DNA of 64,000 nt from assembly GCF_000757485.1 (NCBI RefSeq), contig NZ_JPYO01000006.1, forward strand, positions 92,168 to 156,167, given 5' to 3'. Under the pieces are notes generated by a model. That model did no database searches. It saw nothing but the letters and a program-made list of their open reading frames with translations, and had not been told where the DNA came from. Origin of the DNA: Achromobacter sp. RTa (lineage in GTDB: Bacteria; Pseudomonadota; Gammaproteobacteria; Burkholderiales; Burkholderiaceae_B). A program made the position numbers and the translations under genes. Positions 8,132-15,677 of this stretch are shown here, in pieces (position 1 is the stretch's first letter; every line of letters starts with the position of its first letter).

Positions 8132-9367
8132 TCAAGCGGCGGTGACGCGGATGGTTTCGACCACGTTGCGCATGTAGCCAGCCGGATTCCAGAGCGGATC
8201 GAGCGGCTGCGTATCGCCCGCCATGTTCGTGGCGCGGACCTTCAACTCGTAGTCGCCGGCGGTGGCGGGGGTGAAATCGGCATGCCATTCGCGGAAGGAG
8301 TAGCGGCCCAGGTCCTTGCCAAGGGTGGCGGCATGCCAGGTCTTGCCGCCGTCGGACGAGAACTGGACGTCGCGGATGCCCTTGCCGCCGTCGAAAGCGA
8401 TGCCCCGCACCTGCACGCGCTTGCCCTGGGCGACCCGTGCGCCTTCGGTCAGGCTGGTGATGAAGCTGCGCACGTTGTAGCGCCCGATGGGGCGGGTTTT
8501 CTCCGGCGCCTTGCCCGGCGGGGTGCAGGCGCAATCGTTGTCCGGGATGCGATAGGCCTTCTGCATCCAGAACCCGTCGAACTCCTTGTCCAGCACCTTA
8601 ATGTCCGCCAGGTGCTTGACCCAGTAGGTGCCGTAATACCCGGGCACGACCAGGCGGACGGGATAGCCGTTGAGCATGGGCAGGTCGGAGCCGTTCATGG
8701 CGTAGGCCAACATGACCTCGCCGTCCATGGCGTGAGCCGTGTCCAGCGCCTTGACGAATTCCGGCGTGCCGGGGAGCACCGGGCGGTCCATGCCCTCGAA
8801 CGTGATCTGCCGTGCGCCGGCGCGGATGCCGGCTTTTTCAAGAACGCGCTTGAGCGGAATGCCCAGCCAGCGGGCATTGCCCATGGCGCCGTTGCCCGAC
8901 TGGCCGCCGCCCACCCGTGGCGAGAAGAAACCGCGGCTGTTGCCCGAGCATTGGGTGACGGCCACCAGCTCCACCGGCTTGCCGAACTGCTGCTTCAGGT
9001 CGGACAGCGACAGCTCCAAGGGCTTGTCGACCAGCCCGCTTACCCGGATGCGGTAGGCGTTCAAGTCGATGGCGGTGGGGATGTTGCCCAGGTGATAGCG
9101 GACAAAGAAGGCGTCGTTGGGCGTGATGACGTTGTCGTTGAAGACCGAGAACGGCGTTTCGAGCTGGGGCGGGCGGGACGTCTGCCGGATCAGCGGGCGT
9201 TTTTGCGGGTAGGCGATCAGGTCGCGCTCGCCATTGGCGAAGGGCAGCGTGACGGTGGCGGGCGCCGCCAGGCTCGTCAGGGTGTGGCCGGCCAGCGTGC
9301 TGGTCGCGCCAAGGGTACAGGCCTGGCGCAGGAAGCGCCGACGCCCATTCGCATCGAATGTGCTCAT
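8132..9367 (-). CDS. sorA: Sulfite dehydrogenase, molybdenum cofactor subunit
   Basis: A 411-residue sulfite-oxidase-fold molybdoenzyme that oxidises sulfite to sulfate in the periplasm. A twin-arginine signal with RRRFLRQA is at residues 9-16, fitting export of a cofactor-loaded protein. The molybdenum-ligand Cys lies in VAVTQCSGNSRG, and the C-terminal third is the Ig-like dimerisation domain (GGKTWHAATLGKDLG). The start is supported by AGGAG upstream. It is first in the operon with sorB. It may detoxify or use sulfite released by organosulfur catabolism; a TauE-type permease lies 3.6 kb away, but no shared operator with that island was seen. Confidence 0.9.
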   Translation of the reverse strand: MSTFDANGRRRFLRQACTLGATSTLAGHTLTSLAAPATVTLPFANGERDLIAYPQKRPLIRQTSRPPQLETPFSVFNDNVITPNDAFFVRYHLGNIPTAIDLNAYRIRVSGLVDKPLELSLSDLKQQFGKPVELVAVTQCSGNSRGFFSPRVGGGQSGNGAMGNARWLGIPLKRVLEKAGIRAGARQITFEGMDRPVLPGTPEFVKALDTAHAMDGEVMLAYAMNGSDLPMLNGYPVRLVVPGYYGTYWVKHLADIKVLDKEFDGFWMQKAYRIPDNDCACTPPGKAPEKTRPIGRYNVRSFITSLTEGARVAQGKRVQVRGIAFDGGKGIRDVQFSSDGGKTWHAATLGKDLGRYSFREWHADFTPATAGDYELKVRATNMAGDTQPLDPLWNPAGYMRNVVETIRVTAA

Positions 9368-9494
9368 CTCCGTGTCTCCTCGTTTTTATCCAACGCCCTA
9401 CCCCGCGGCGCATGCATACGAGCCTACGCGCCTCGTCCTGACAAATGCGTTAATGTCCGCGCTGACCGTTCCAATATCCGCGTTTTCCGCTGTG

Positions 9495-9881
9495 ATGATC
9501 CTGAGATTCAATGGGCGCGCGTTTGCCGCGCTGCTGGCCGTGACTGCGCTGGAAGCGCTTATCGCCACCCTGGGCGCTCCCTATCCCCTGTTGCGGGGCT
9601 TCGTGGGAGACGTGGTGGCGGTGGGATGGGCGTACCTGGCGTACCGCAGCATCATCCGCGCGGGCGTGCTGCCGCTGGCCTTCGCGGCGCTGCTGACGGG
9701 CTATGCGGTGGAGCTGGGCCAATACCTGGCCCGGCATTTCGGCTGGCGGCTTGAGCAGCCGCTCTTGCGCATCGTGCTGGGCAGCGTGCCAGATTGGTGG
9801 GACGTGCTGGCCTATACGCTGGGATTCGGGCTGGTGCTGGCGCTGGCCGCCTGGCGGCGGCCTGAGTTGCGCGCCGCCTAG
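9495..9881 (+). CDS. DUF2809-like integral membrane protein
   Basis: A 128-residue hydrophobic protein with four predicted membrane helices, resembling the DUF2809 family of small membrane proteins of unknown function. Motifs include YPLLRGFVGDVVAVGWAY in the middle and GSVPDWWDVLAYTLG near the C-terminus. ATG 9495 gives the family length; an in-frame ATG at 9453 would add 14 residues. It is divergent from sorA, sharing the 9368-9494 promoter region. No function can be assigned. Confidence 0.65.
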   Translation: MILRFNGRAFAALLAVTALEALIATLGAPYPLLRGFVGDVVAVGWAYLAYRSIIRAGVLPLAFAALLTGYAVELGQYLARHFGWRLEQPLLRIVLGSVPDWWDVLAYTLGFGLVLALAAWRRPELRAA

Positions 9882-9925
9882 CCGCGCATGGATCCAGGCC
9901 TGGCCGCGAGGGCCTGGCCTGGCGT

Positions 9926-10144
9926 TCAGCCTGCCTGGCAGACCGCCGCGTTGTCATCGTGCCGGTGCGGGGCGGGCGCTGCCGCGCGCAACGGCTGCAG
10001 CCGCGCGTTGCGGAACGGCGCGAAACATTCGGACCACGACGAGGGGAACAGGGGAGTGGCATGCCGCACGGCATCGCGGCGGGCGTAGTGCGCCAGCAGT
10101 TGCTGGCCGATCGGGGCGTCTCCCAGGGGATGGCGGGTATTCAT
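9926..10144 (-). CDS. Possible small hypothetical protein
   Basis: A 72-residue reading frame starting MNTRHPLGDAPIGQQLLAHY and ending CQAG. It has a weak Shine-Dalgarno (GGAA) six bases before the ATG. The first half looks like a small soluble protein with a plausible amphipathic helix; the second half is Ala/Pro/His rich. No family is recognised. A longer start at 10162 is possible. It may be spurious. Confidence 0.25.
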   Translation of the reverse strand: MNTRHPLGDAPIGQQLLAHYARRDAVRHATPLFPSSWSECFAPFRNARLQPLRAAAPAPHRHDDNAAVCQAG

Positions 10145-10302
10145 GGTATTTCCGTATTGCATTGAGATTGTATTCAGTGTACCAGCGTTGACCTCGCGGC
10201 GCCAGCCCCGCCCACAGTCTCAAGTGCTTGATCCTAAAGGGACCGTCCCCGTTTGTTGATGGGAATCTCCGGGATTGCCCTAGCAGCTCAAAATAGTAGA
10301 CG

Positions 10303-10308
10303 GTATAC
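10303..10308. promoter_or_regulatory. GTATAC operator 1 (diiron/ferredoxin operon)
   Basis: GTATAC followed by AATGTTC lies 63 bases before the diiron gene's ATG. The same GTATACAATGTTC block precedes the aldehyde dehydrogenase gene at 15606. The hexamer overlaps a -10-like TATACAAT, so a bound regulator could block transcription. The likely ligand is the GntR protein encoded at 12191-12910; this is inferred. Confidence 0.6.
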
Positions 10309-10371
10309 AATGTTCAACATGCCCGGGCTGAGACAGGCCTGGATCCCTCCCTACTGGACCTGGAGCGCGTC

Positions 10372-11103
10372 ATGGCTGAACTGATGAACCGAGATGAATT
10401 CCGTACCGCGTTGGAAAACGCGATCAAGGGCAAGAGCGCCAACGCCTCGCCTTTTTCGATTGCCTGGGCAGAAGGCAAGCTCAGCCGCCAGCACCTGCAG
10501 CGCTGGGCGGAGAACCACTATCACTATGTGGGGCCTTTCGCCGACTACCTGGGATACCTGTATGCCCGCACGCCCGACACCTACACCGAGGCCAAGGATT
10601 TCCTGCTGGCCAATATGTATGAAGAGGAGATCGGGGGCGACCGCCACACGGACCTGCTGATCCGCTTCGCCGAAGCCTGCGGCACGACCCGCGAGCGGGT
10701 CGTGGACCCCGACAACATGTCGCCCACCACGCGCGCGCTGCAAAGCTGGTGCTACGCGGTTGCGATGCGCGAGGACCCGATCGTGGCCGTGGCCGGACTG
10801 GTCGTGGGCCTGGAATCGCAAGTGCCCTCCATCTACCGCAAGCAGACGCCCACGCTGCGCGAAAAGTACGGCTTTACCGATGAGGAAGTGGAATTCTTCG
10901 ACCTGCACATCGTGTCCGACGAAATCCACGGCGAACGCGGCTACCAGATCGTGCTGGAGCATGCCAATACGGTGGACCTGCAGCAACGCTGCCTGAAGAT
11001 CTGCGAGATCGGCGCGCAGATGCGGCTGCTGTACACCACGGCGCTCTACACCGACTACGTGCAGGACGACATCGCGCTGCCCGAACTGGGCCTCGCCGCC
11101 TGA
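10372..11103 (+). CDS. Heme-oxygenase-like diiron protein (TenA/PqqC-like iron-containing redox enzyme)
   Basis: A 243-residue all-helical protein of the TenA/PqqC/heme-oxygenase-like fold. It keeps a full diiron-style ligand set: E47, E85 with H92 (E-X6-H), E148 in GLESQ, and H179, D183, H186 in HIVSDEIHG. Known members of such diiron families activate O2 to oxidise, decarboxylate or cleave small acids and amines, and need external electrons. It heads a unit with two ferredoxins, and a reductase gene lies in the same island, which supports an oxygenase rather than a thiaminase role. Shine-Dalgarno GGAG lies 7 bases before the ATG. The substrate is unknown. A GTATAC operator lies upstream. 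Confidence 0.75.
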   Translation: MAELMNRDEFRTALENAIKGKSANASPFSIAWAEGKLSRQHLQRWAENHYHYVGPFADYLGYLYARTPDTYTEAKDFLLANMYEEEIGGDRHTDLLIRFAEACGTTRERVVDPDNMSPTTRALQSWCYAVAMREDPIVAVAGLVVGLESQVPSIYRKQTPTLREKYGFTDEEVEFFDLHIVSDEIHGERGYQIVLEHANTVDLQQRCLKICEIGAQMRLLYTTALYTDYVQDDIALPELGLAA

Positions 11104-11107
11104 ATCT

Positions 11108-11151
11108 CTCGCGCGGCTCGTCCGGCTATCCCGCCGGACGGTCTGCGCGAG
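11108..11151. other. Strong intercistronic hairpin between diiron and ferredoxin genes
   Basis: Outer arms CTCGCGC/GCGCGAG (11108-11114 and 11145-11151) enclose a second perfect stem GTCCGGC/GCCGGAC (11120-11126 and 11133-11139). No U-tract follows. It may stabilise the upstream message, set the expression ratio, or attenuate read-through into the ferredoxin genes. Confidence 0.6.
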
Positions 11152-11184
11152 GCTCCTATTTGTGTCGAGAGGCCCTAGAGAACC

Positions 11185-11484
11185 ATGCCTACCGTTGTGT
11201 TTCATAAAGGCGGCCAGACCTACACCGACGTGGTGAAGGAAAACACCAACCTGGTGGTGCGGGCCGGCATCAAGCAGTTTCCGTATCCGCACCTGCGCTA
11301 CGAGTGCGGCATGGGCAAGTGCGCCAAGTGCGCCTGCCGGGTGCTGGCCGGGTCCGAGCATCTGCCGCCGGTCAACTGGAAGGAAAAGAAGCAGCTGGGC
11401 GACCGCATCGACCAGGGCTACCGGCTGGCTTGCCAGCTGTGGCTCAACAGCGATATCGAGCTGACCCAGGACGTGGAGGCGTAG
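11185..11484 (+). CDS. Plant-type [2Fe-2S] ferredoxin, first of two
   Basis: A 99-residue ferredoxin-fold protein. Cluster ligands are C41, C46, C49 and C83 (CGMGKCAKC, then RLACQ), with an additional C51. The beta-grasp N-terminus (VVFHKGGQTYTDVV) fits the plant/adrenodoxin superfamily. It lies 81 bases after the diiron gene, separated by a hairpin, and 5 bases before the 108-residue unknown protein. It most likely carries electrons from the island's reductase to the diiron enzyme. The GMGK sequence inside the cluster loop differs from the second ferredoxin, suggesting distinct partners or potentials. Confidence 0.88.
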   Translation: MPTVVFHKGGQTYTDVVKENTNLVVRAGIKQFPYPHLRYECGMGKCAKCACRVLAGSEHLPPVNWKEKKQLGDRIDQGYRLACQLWLNSDIELTQDVEA

Positions 11485-11489
11485 CGGCG

Positions 11490-11816
11490 ATGGACCCGGT
11501 ATATGTCATCCTGACCTCCAAGCCCGGCGTGTTCCGCACGGAAGCCGGCGGCGAGGTCGACATCATCGAAACCTACGATTACGTGTTCTATGGCCGAGCG
11601 CTGGCGGAATACCGCATCGCCCGACTGCATGGGGAGACGAAGCTGGTCGTCACGGAAGAGACGCCGCCGTACGTGGTGAACCGCGTGCCGTCCAAGTTCC
11701 TCGAGAAGTTCGAGTCGGTGGAGGCAGCGCGCAAGGAGCTTGCGCACCTCACGCGTTTCGGCAGCATGGAATCCACCCTGACGCTGCGCCGCGGCGCCGT
11801 TCCCGCGGAGCACTGA
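11490..11816 (+). CDS. Unrecognised 108-residue protein between two ferredoxins
   Basis: I do not recognise this family. The ATG at 11490 lies 5 bases after the ferredoxin stop, and the stop at 11816 lies 5 bases before the next ferredoxin, so translation is probably coupled. The N-terminus (MDPVYVILTSKPGVF) looks like a beta-strand entering a small alpha/beta domain; the middle is acidic and Tyr-rich (VDIIETYDYVFYG); a Lys/Glu helix follows (SKFLEKFESVEAARKEL). There are no cysteines, no signal peptide and no membrane segment. Its invariant place in a redox operon would suit a coupling or regulatory subunit of the oxygenase, or a scaffold, by inference only. Confidence 0.65.
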   Translation: MDPVYVILTSKPGVFRTEAGGEVDIIETYDYVFYGRALAEYRIARLHGETKLVVTEETPPYVVNRVPSKFLEKFESVEAARKELAHLTRFGSMESTLTLRRGAVPAEH

Positions 11817-11821
11817 ACATC

Positions 11822-12163
11822 ATGGTCCAGATCACATTCATATCCAATGGCGGCAAGATCGCGACGGCTCCCGAGAACAGCAATCTGCTGCGGGTATCGC
11901 TCAAGGAAAAGGGCGGGATACCGTTCAAATGCGGGGGCGGCCTGTGCGGCACCTGCAAATGCCGGATAGAAGAGGGGCTTGAGAATACCGACGCCATCAA
12001 GCCCAAGGAGCGCAAGCATCTGCGCCCGGAGGACTTCGTGGCGGGCTACCGCATGGCATGCCAGACTTTCGTGAACGGCGACATCAAGGTGTCGTGGGTG
12101 ATCCAGAACGGCAAGGGCATCGTGGTGGACGCGCCCGCCGATCCCGTGCAAACCGCGACCTGA
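11822..12163 (+). CDS. Plant-type [2Fe-2S] ferredoxin, second of two
   Basis: A 113-residue [2Fe-2S] ferredoxin with ligands C37, C42, C45 and C80 (CGGGLCGTC, then RMACQ) and an extra C47. Its loop is closer to ferredoxin domains of oxygenase reductases than that of the first ferredoxin. It ends the diiron operon and is convergent with gntR; a hairpin at 12172-12197 separates them. Two ferredoxins in one oxygenase operon suggest either a relay (reductase to ferredoxin to ferredoxin to diiron site) or two acceptor enzymes. Confidence 0.88.
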   Translation: MVQITFISNGGKIATAPENSNLLRVSLKEKGGIPFKCGGGLCGTCKCRIEEGLENTDAIKPKERKHLRPEDFVAGYRMACQTFVNGDIKVSWVIQNGKGIVVDAPADPVQTAT

Positions 12164-12171
12164 GGGCCAGG

Positions 12172-12197
12172 GGCGTAGGAGCCTTGGCTGCTACGCC
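12172..12197. terminator. Hairpin between convergent ferredoxin and gntR genes
   Basis: GGCGTAG (12172-12178) pairs with CTACGCC (12191-12197); the right arm includes the gntR stop codon. It lacks a clear U-tract in either direction but is positioned to serve as a bidirectional terminator. Confidence 0.4.
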
Positions 12198-12910
12198 ACG
12201 GAAGCGTGCTGCGCCTGTTGCGTGTCGGTATAGGCCTTGGCGGCGTTATGCACGTGCTGGCTGGCCAGCAGGGCGGCCAGATCGCCATTGCCCGCGATGA
12301 CGGCGTTCAGGATCTGGGAATGCTCGTCCCAATTCTGCTTGGCCCGGTGCATGTTGCTGGGCGCGAACAGCAGCGCGGTGCGGTCGCGCAGCGAACGCAT
12401 CAGGTCGGTCAGCACCACGTTGCCGCCGATGGTGGCGAGCATTTCATGGAACTGCGAATTCAGCGCCAGGAACTTGTCCAGCTGCTCGCTGCGGGCGGCC
12501 TCGGTGCCTTCGCGCAGGAAGGCCTGTAGGCGCTCCACCGTCTTTTCGTCGCGGCGTTGCGCGGCGAGCTTGGCGTTCAGCCCCTCCAGCGTGGCGCGCA
12601 CTTCCACCATGTCGTAGGCAACCGCGTCGGACAGTACCGACACGGACGCGCCGCGCCGCGGTTCGATGGTGACCAGCCCTTCGGCGGCGAGCGCGCGCAG
12701 CGCCTCGCGCACCGGAATGCGCGACACGCCCATTTCCTCGGACAGGCGGCCTTCGACCAGGCGGTCGCCGGGCGTGAATTCACCGCTGAGGATGCGTTCG
12801 CGCAGCTTGTCGCGGATGACCGCGAACAACTGCGGATGCTGCTCCCCGATCTTCAGCGGGGCGGAATGCTGCGTGGCTACAGCTTGCGGGCTGACGGGAA
12901 GAGTGGTCAT
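12191..12910 (-). CDS. GntR-family regulator, FadR/VanR subfamily (FCD domain)
   Basis: A 239-residue regulator. The winged helix-turn-helix is at about residues 25-90 (LRERILSGEFTPGDRLVEGRL, then MGVSRIPVREALRALAAEGLV), followed by the helical FCD effector domain with FHEMLATIGGN. FCD members bind carboxylic acids at a metal site and commonly recognise short TGTATACA-like dyads, which fits the four GTATAC sites in this island. In-frame ATGs at 12946 and 12961 are possible, and none of the starts has a strong Shine-Dalgarno. It lies downstream of the TauE-type gene and is probably cotranscribed with it. Confidence 0.85.
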   Translation of the reverse strand: MTTLPVSPQAVATQHSAPLKIGEQHPQLFAVIRDKLRERILSGEFTPGDRLVEGRLSEEMGVSRIPVREALRALAAEGLVTIEPRRGASVSVLSDAVAYDMVEVRATLEGLNAKLAAQRRDEKTVERLQAFLREGTEAARSEQLDKFLALNSQFHEMLATIGGNVVLTDLMRSLRDRTALLFAPSNMHRAKQNWDEHSQILNAVIAGNGDLAALLASQHVHNAAKAYTDTQQAQHASVA

Positions 12911-12989
12911 GGCGAGCGGTTTTGGCTTAATGGATACAGTCTCCATTGTATTACCGGGCATGGCCGAGCGCGGGTCGGGGCGTATGGCA

Positions 12990-13733
12990 TCAGCCGCCCC
13001 AGAACGCCTTGGCCAGCACTCCCAGCGCGCCCAGGGCGCACACGGCCAGCAGCACGCCGCGCACGGCGCGCGGCGGCAGCCGGTTGCGAAGCCGGTTGGA
13101 GACCGCAAAACCGGCCAGCAGGAAAGGCGCCAGGCTGAGCGCCAGCCCGGCGTGGTAACCCGTATACCGCTTGGCCAAGGCCAGCATGGCAAGCGAAAAA
13201 ACCGATCCCAGGAAGAGCACCATGCCCAGCGTGGCGCGCAGGCGCGGCGGCGCGGAATGCTGCATCACGATGGCGATCGGGGGCGCGCCCACGGAGGTCA
13301 TCGTGCCCATGATGCCCGACGCGACGCCCGCGCCGGAGACGCGCCCCGGCGTTGCGGAAAAGCGCAGGCCGGCCGCGCTGATCGCGACGGCCGCCAGGAT
13401 CAGGCCGGCGAACAGCACGCCCAGCGCCTGCGGGGCGAAGCGGGTCATGGCGTAGATGGCGATCAGCGTGCCTACGGCGCGGCCGGCCAGCGCGTAGGAG
13501 ACGGACGGCCAATCGATGGCCGCGCGTTCGCGCAGCGCGGTCAAGAGGGAGATGCAGCCGCCCAGCGTCAGCAGCGGGCCGGGCGCCAACTGGGGAAAGA
13601 ACATGGCGGCCACCGGGGCAGCGAACATCGCGAAACCGACTCCGCCCACGCCCTGCGCGATCGCGGCGCCGAATACGACGATGGCCATGGTGGCGTATTG
13701 CAGCAGGTCAGGGTACGGCAGGGAGGGTGTCAT
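12990..13733 (-). CDS. TauE/SafE-family membrane permease
   Basis: A 247-residue membrane protein with 7-8 helices of the TauE/SafE family, whose studied members export sulfite, sulfoacetate or other organic anions. The repeated core is visible as GVGGVGFAMFAAPVAAM in the first helix pair and GVASGIMGTMTSVGAPPIAI in the second half. It is divergent from the anion permease at 13961 and shares a promoter region holding two GTATAC sites. Together with the oxygenase and the nearby sulfite dehydrogenase it raises the possibility of an organosulfur substrate, but the family is broad and this is weak evidence. Confidence 0.8.
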   Translation of the reverse strand: MTPSLPYPDLLQYATMAIVVFGAAIAQGVGGVGFAMFAAPVAAMFFPQLAPGPLLTLGGCISLLTALRERAAIDWPSVSYALAGRAVGTLIAIYAMTRFAPQALGVLFAGLILAAVAISAAGLRFSATPGRVSGAGVASGIMGTMTSVGAPPIAIVMQHSAPPRLRATLGMVLFLGSVFSLAMLALAKRYTGYHAGLALSLAPFLLAGFAVSNRLRNRLPPRAVRGVLLAVCALGALGVLAKAFWGG

Positions 13734-13752
13734 GCCTAGGGCGGTAATTTAT

Positions 13753-13758
13753 GTATAC
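13753..13758. promoter_or_regulatory. GTATAC operator 2 (tauE-like/gntR side)
   Basis: ATGTATACGG lies 20 bases upstream of the tauE-like ATG (13733, minus strand). With the site at 13911 it brackets the divergent promoter region and would let the GntR protein control both directions and itself. The region between the two sites is AT-rich compared with the rest of the window. Confidence 0.55.
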
Positions 13759-13910
13759 GGTAGTCTATCCATGATTCGAGCGTAATGGTCGAACCAGGTG
13801 GAAATTTAGGGTAATTCCCTGATTTATTGATTTTATTCAAGGATTTTTAAGAATTATCGCTTTCCCTAGGCACCGCATATTTTGATTGGTATAGCTCGAA
13901 ACGAAATATA

Positions 13911-13916
13911 GTATAC
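13911..13916. promoter_or_regulatory. GTATAC operator 3 (anion permease side)
   Basis: TAGTATACCG lies 44 bases before the chosen start of the permease gene. A half-site-like GGTATAG is 22 bases upstream (13888-13894). The spacing from the start codon is shorter than at operators 1 and 4. Confidence 0.55.
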
Positions 13917-13960
13917 CGATTGTGGCGACCCAACAGCCACGCCTACAAGGGGAATCGCGC

Positions 13961-15493
13961 ATGCAATCGGACGTAGTGCTCAACGCTGCTCATTGGATGT
14001 ACCTATTCAGCGTGGCCGCCATCATCCTGACGATGATCCTGCGGGCCAATGTGGTGGTGCCGTCGGTCATAGGCACTTTCCTGGTGGTGTTCGCCATCAC
14101 CGGCAGCCCCATCAGCGCGCTGATAGGCATCTTCTCGGCCAGCTTCGTGGCCGCCAAGGAGCTGTTCAATATATTCCTGGTGATCACCTTCATGACGGCG
14201 CTGCTCAACGCGCTGAAGACCCTGCAGGCGGACGTGCGCATGGTGCAGCCGTTCCGCCGCGTCATGCGGGGCGGGCACTCCTCGTTCCTGATCATCGCCC
14301 TCTGTACCTATGTGATCTCTCTTTTCTTCTGGCCCACTCCGGCGGTGCCGCTGGTCTCCGCCATATTGCTGCCCGCCGCCATCGCGGCCGGACTGCCGCC
14401 GCTGGCGGGCGCGATGGCCATCGCCATCGCCGGCCAGGGCATGGCCCTGTCCTCGGACTATGTGATCGGCGTGGCGCCGAGCATCAGCGCCAAGGCCGCG
14501 GGGGCGGCGGTCAGCGCCGCCATGGTGGCCGACCGCGCGCTGGTGCTGTCGCTGATCACTGGCGGCGTGGCGCTGGTGGCCGCCTACCTGCTGGTCCGCA
14601 AGCACATTGTGGCAGCCGATCCGGCGCTGCTGTCGGCCTGGCAGGCGCGCGCGCAGGACGGCAGCCTGGCGAGCATCGAACATTCGGGCTCGTTCGACAA
14701 GGCGGAACTTGCGCGCGGCACCATGGGCGCCGATCCGGCCCTGCCCAGCGAGCCGCAGCTCAGTGCAGAGGAGCGCCGCCGGGTGCGCTGGTCCAAGACT
14801 TTCGCGGTCGTGACGCCGCTGGCCTTCCTGGGCGTGATCGCGGTGATGGTGTTGCCGCGCCTGTTCCCGTCCCTGCCCGCGCTGCGGGGCGGCGACGCGG
14901 CGGCGCTGGTGGGCGGCGTGGCCTTCGTCGTGATGATGCTGGTCACGCTGGCGGCGGAGGGGCCGCGCAAGATGCTGGACGTCTGTCCGGAGCATGTCAC
15001 CGACGGTTTCGTGTTCGCCTTCAAGGCCATGGGCTCCGTGCTGCCGATCGCGGGCTTCTTCTTCGTCGGCGCCAATGAAACCGCCGCGCAGATCCTGGGC
15101 GTGCCCCAGGCGCAAGCCCCCGGGCTGCTGTTCGAGGTGATCTCGGCGGGGCAGCATCTGATACCCGAGAACCATTTCCTCGTGGCCTTCGGCGTGCTGC
15201 TGGTCGGCATGATCACCGGCATCGACGGCTCGGGTTTCGCCGGCCTGCCGCTGACTGGCACGCTGTCGGGCGCCCTGGGGCCGGTGGTGGGCGTGGATCC
15301 CGCAACGCTGGCGGCGGTCGGGCAGATGGGCGCGGTCTGGACCGGGGGCGGCACGCTGATCGCCTGGTCCTCGCTGATCGCGGTGGCGGGCTTCGCGCGG
15401 GTGAACGTGCTGTCCCTGGTGCGCGCCCTGCTGCTGCCGGTGTTGCTGGCGCTGTTCGTCTCGACGATCTGCGCGGTGCTGATCTGGCATTGA
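13961..15493 (+). CDS. Large ion-transporter-superfamily anion permease (CitM/GntP/ArsB-like)
   Basis: A 510-residue membrane protein with about 11-12 helices and a soluble loop near residues 220-275. Re-entrant-like segments (LSSDYVIGVAPSISAKAAGA near residue 170 and GIDGSGFAGLPLTGTLSG near 420) resemble the ion transporter superfamily that carries citrate, gluconate and other organic anions. I cannot name the exact family. ATG 13961 is preferred because AAGGGGAA lies just upstream; an upstream in-frame start at 13922 would add 13 residues. A GTATAC operator and its place in the island make it the likely importer of the island's substrate. Confidence 0.75.
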   Translation: MQSDVVLNAAHWMYLFSVAAIILTMILRANVVVPSVIGTFLVVFAITGSPISALIGIFSASFVAAKELFNIFLVITFMTALLNALKTLQADVRMVQPFRRVMRGGHSSFLIIALCTYVISLFFWPTPAVPLVSAILLPAAIAAGLPPLAGAMAIAIAGQGMALSSDYVIGVAPSISAKAAGAAVSAAMVADRALVLSLITGGVALVAAYLLVRKHIVAADPALLSAWQARAQDGSLASIEHSGSFDKAELARGTMGADPALPSEPQLSAEERRRVRWSKTFAVVTPLAFLGVIAVMVLPRLFPSLPALRGGDAAALVGGVAFVVMMLVTLAAEGPRKMLDVCPEHVTDGFVFAFKAMGSVLPIAGFFFVGANETAAQILGVPQAQAPGLLFEVISAGQHLIPENHFLVAFGVLLVGMITGIDGSGFAGLPLTGTLSGALGPVVGVDPATLAAVGQMGAVWTGGGTLIAWSSLIAVAGFARVNVLSLVRALLLPVLLALFVSTICAVLIWH

Positions 15494-15514
15494 GCCGGCC
15501 GCCAGGCGGGCTGG

Positions 15515-15536
15515 AGGGTCCCTGCGGGGACCCTTT
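15515..15536 (+). terminator. Rho-independent-like terminator after the permease gene
   Basis: A perfect 8-base-pair stem, AGGGTCCC (15515-15522) with GGGACCCT (15527-15534) and loop TGCG, is followed by a short T run. It lies 22 bases after the permease stop and separates it from the independently controlled dehydrogenase unit. Confidence 0.7.
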
Positions 15537-15605
15537 GCACTTGAGGGCGGCCGCTTGCTGGCCGGCGGACCAGGGGTTTTCACGTATCGCCCTATATTGA
15601 TTAAA

Positions 15606-15611
15606 GTATAC
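15606..15611. promoter_or_regulatory. GTATAC operator 4 (aldehyde dehydrogenase unit)
   Basis: GTATACAATGTTC matches the 13-base block of operator 1 exactly, 66 bases before the GTG start (operator 1 is 63 bases before its ATG). As there, it overlaps a -10-like TATACAAT. The near-identical placement argues for a shared regulator. Confidence 0.6.
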
Positions 15612-15677
15612 AATGTTCCTAAGCCAATCAGCCGTCCTCTTGGCGGCACGCCTGGCATAGCCAAAGGAAGCGCTCCC

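Larger units (their letters stand above)
9882..10371. other. 490-base intergenic region upstream of the diiron gene
   Basis: No convincing conserved gene lies here apart from one weak minus-strand reading frame at 9926-10144. The region contains an 11-base palindrome GGGACCGTCCC at 10239-10249, a degenerate GTAT...GTAC element near 10169-10183, and the GTATAC operator at 10303-10308 just ahead of the downstream operon. Confidence 0.6.

Noticed and set aside
10325..10340. GGGCTGAGAC upstream of the TenA-like gene, resembling the CUGAGA box of the TPP riboswitch
   Set aside because: The second conserved half (GAACCTGAT...GGATAATGCC) is absent, and the protein looks like a diiron redox enzyme rather than a thiamin-salvage TenA.
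13162..13167. Additional GTATAC inside the TauE-like gene
   Set aside because: It lies within coding sequence as ordinary codons, far from any promoter; a similar coding occurrence lies in the enoyl-CoA hydratase near 63313.
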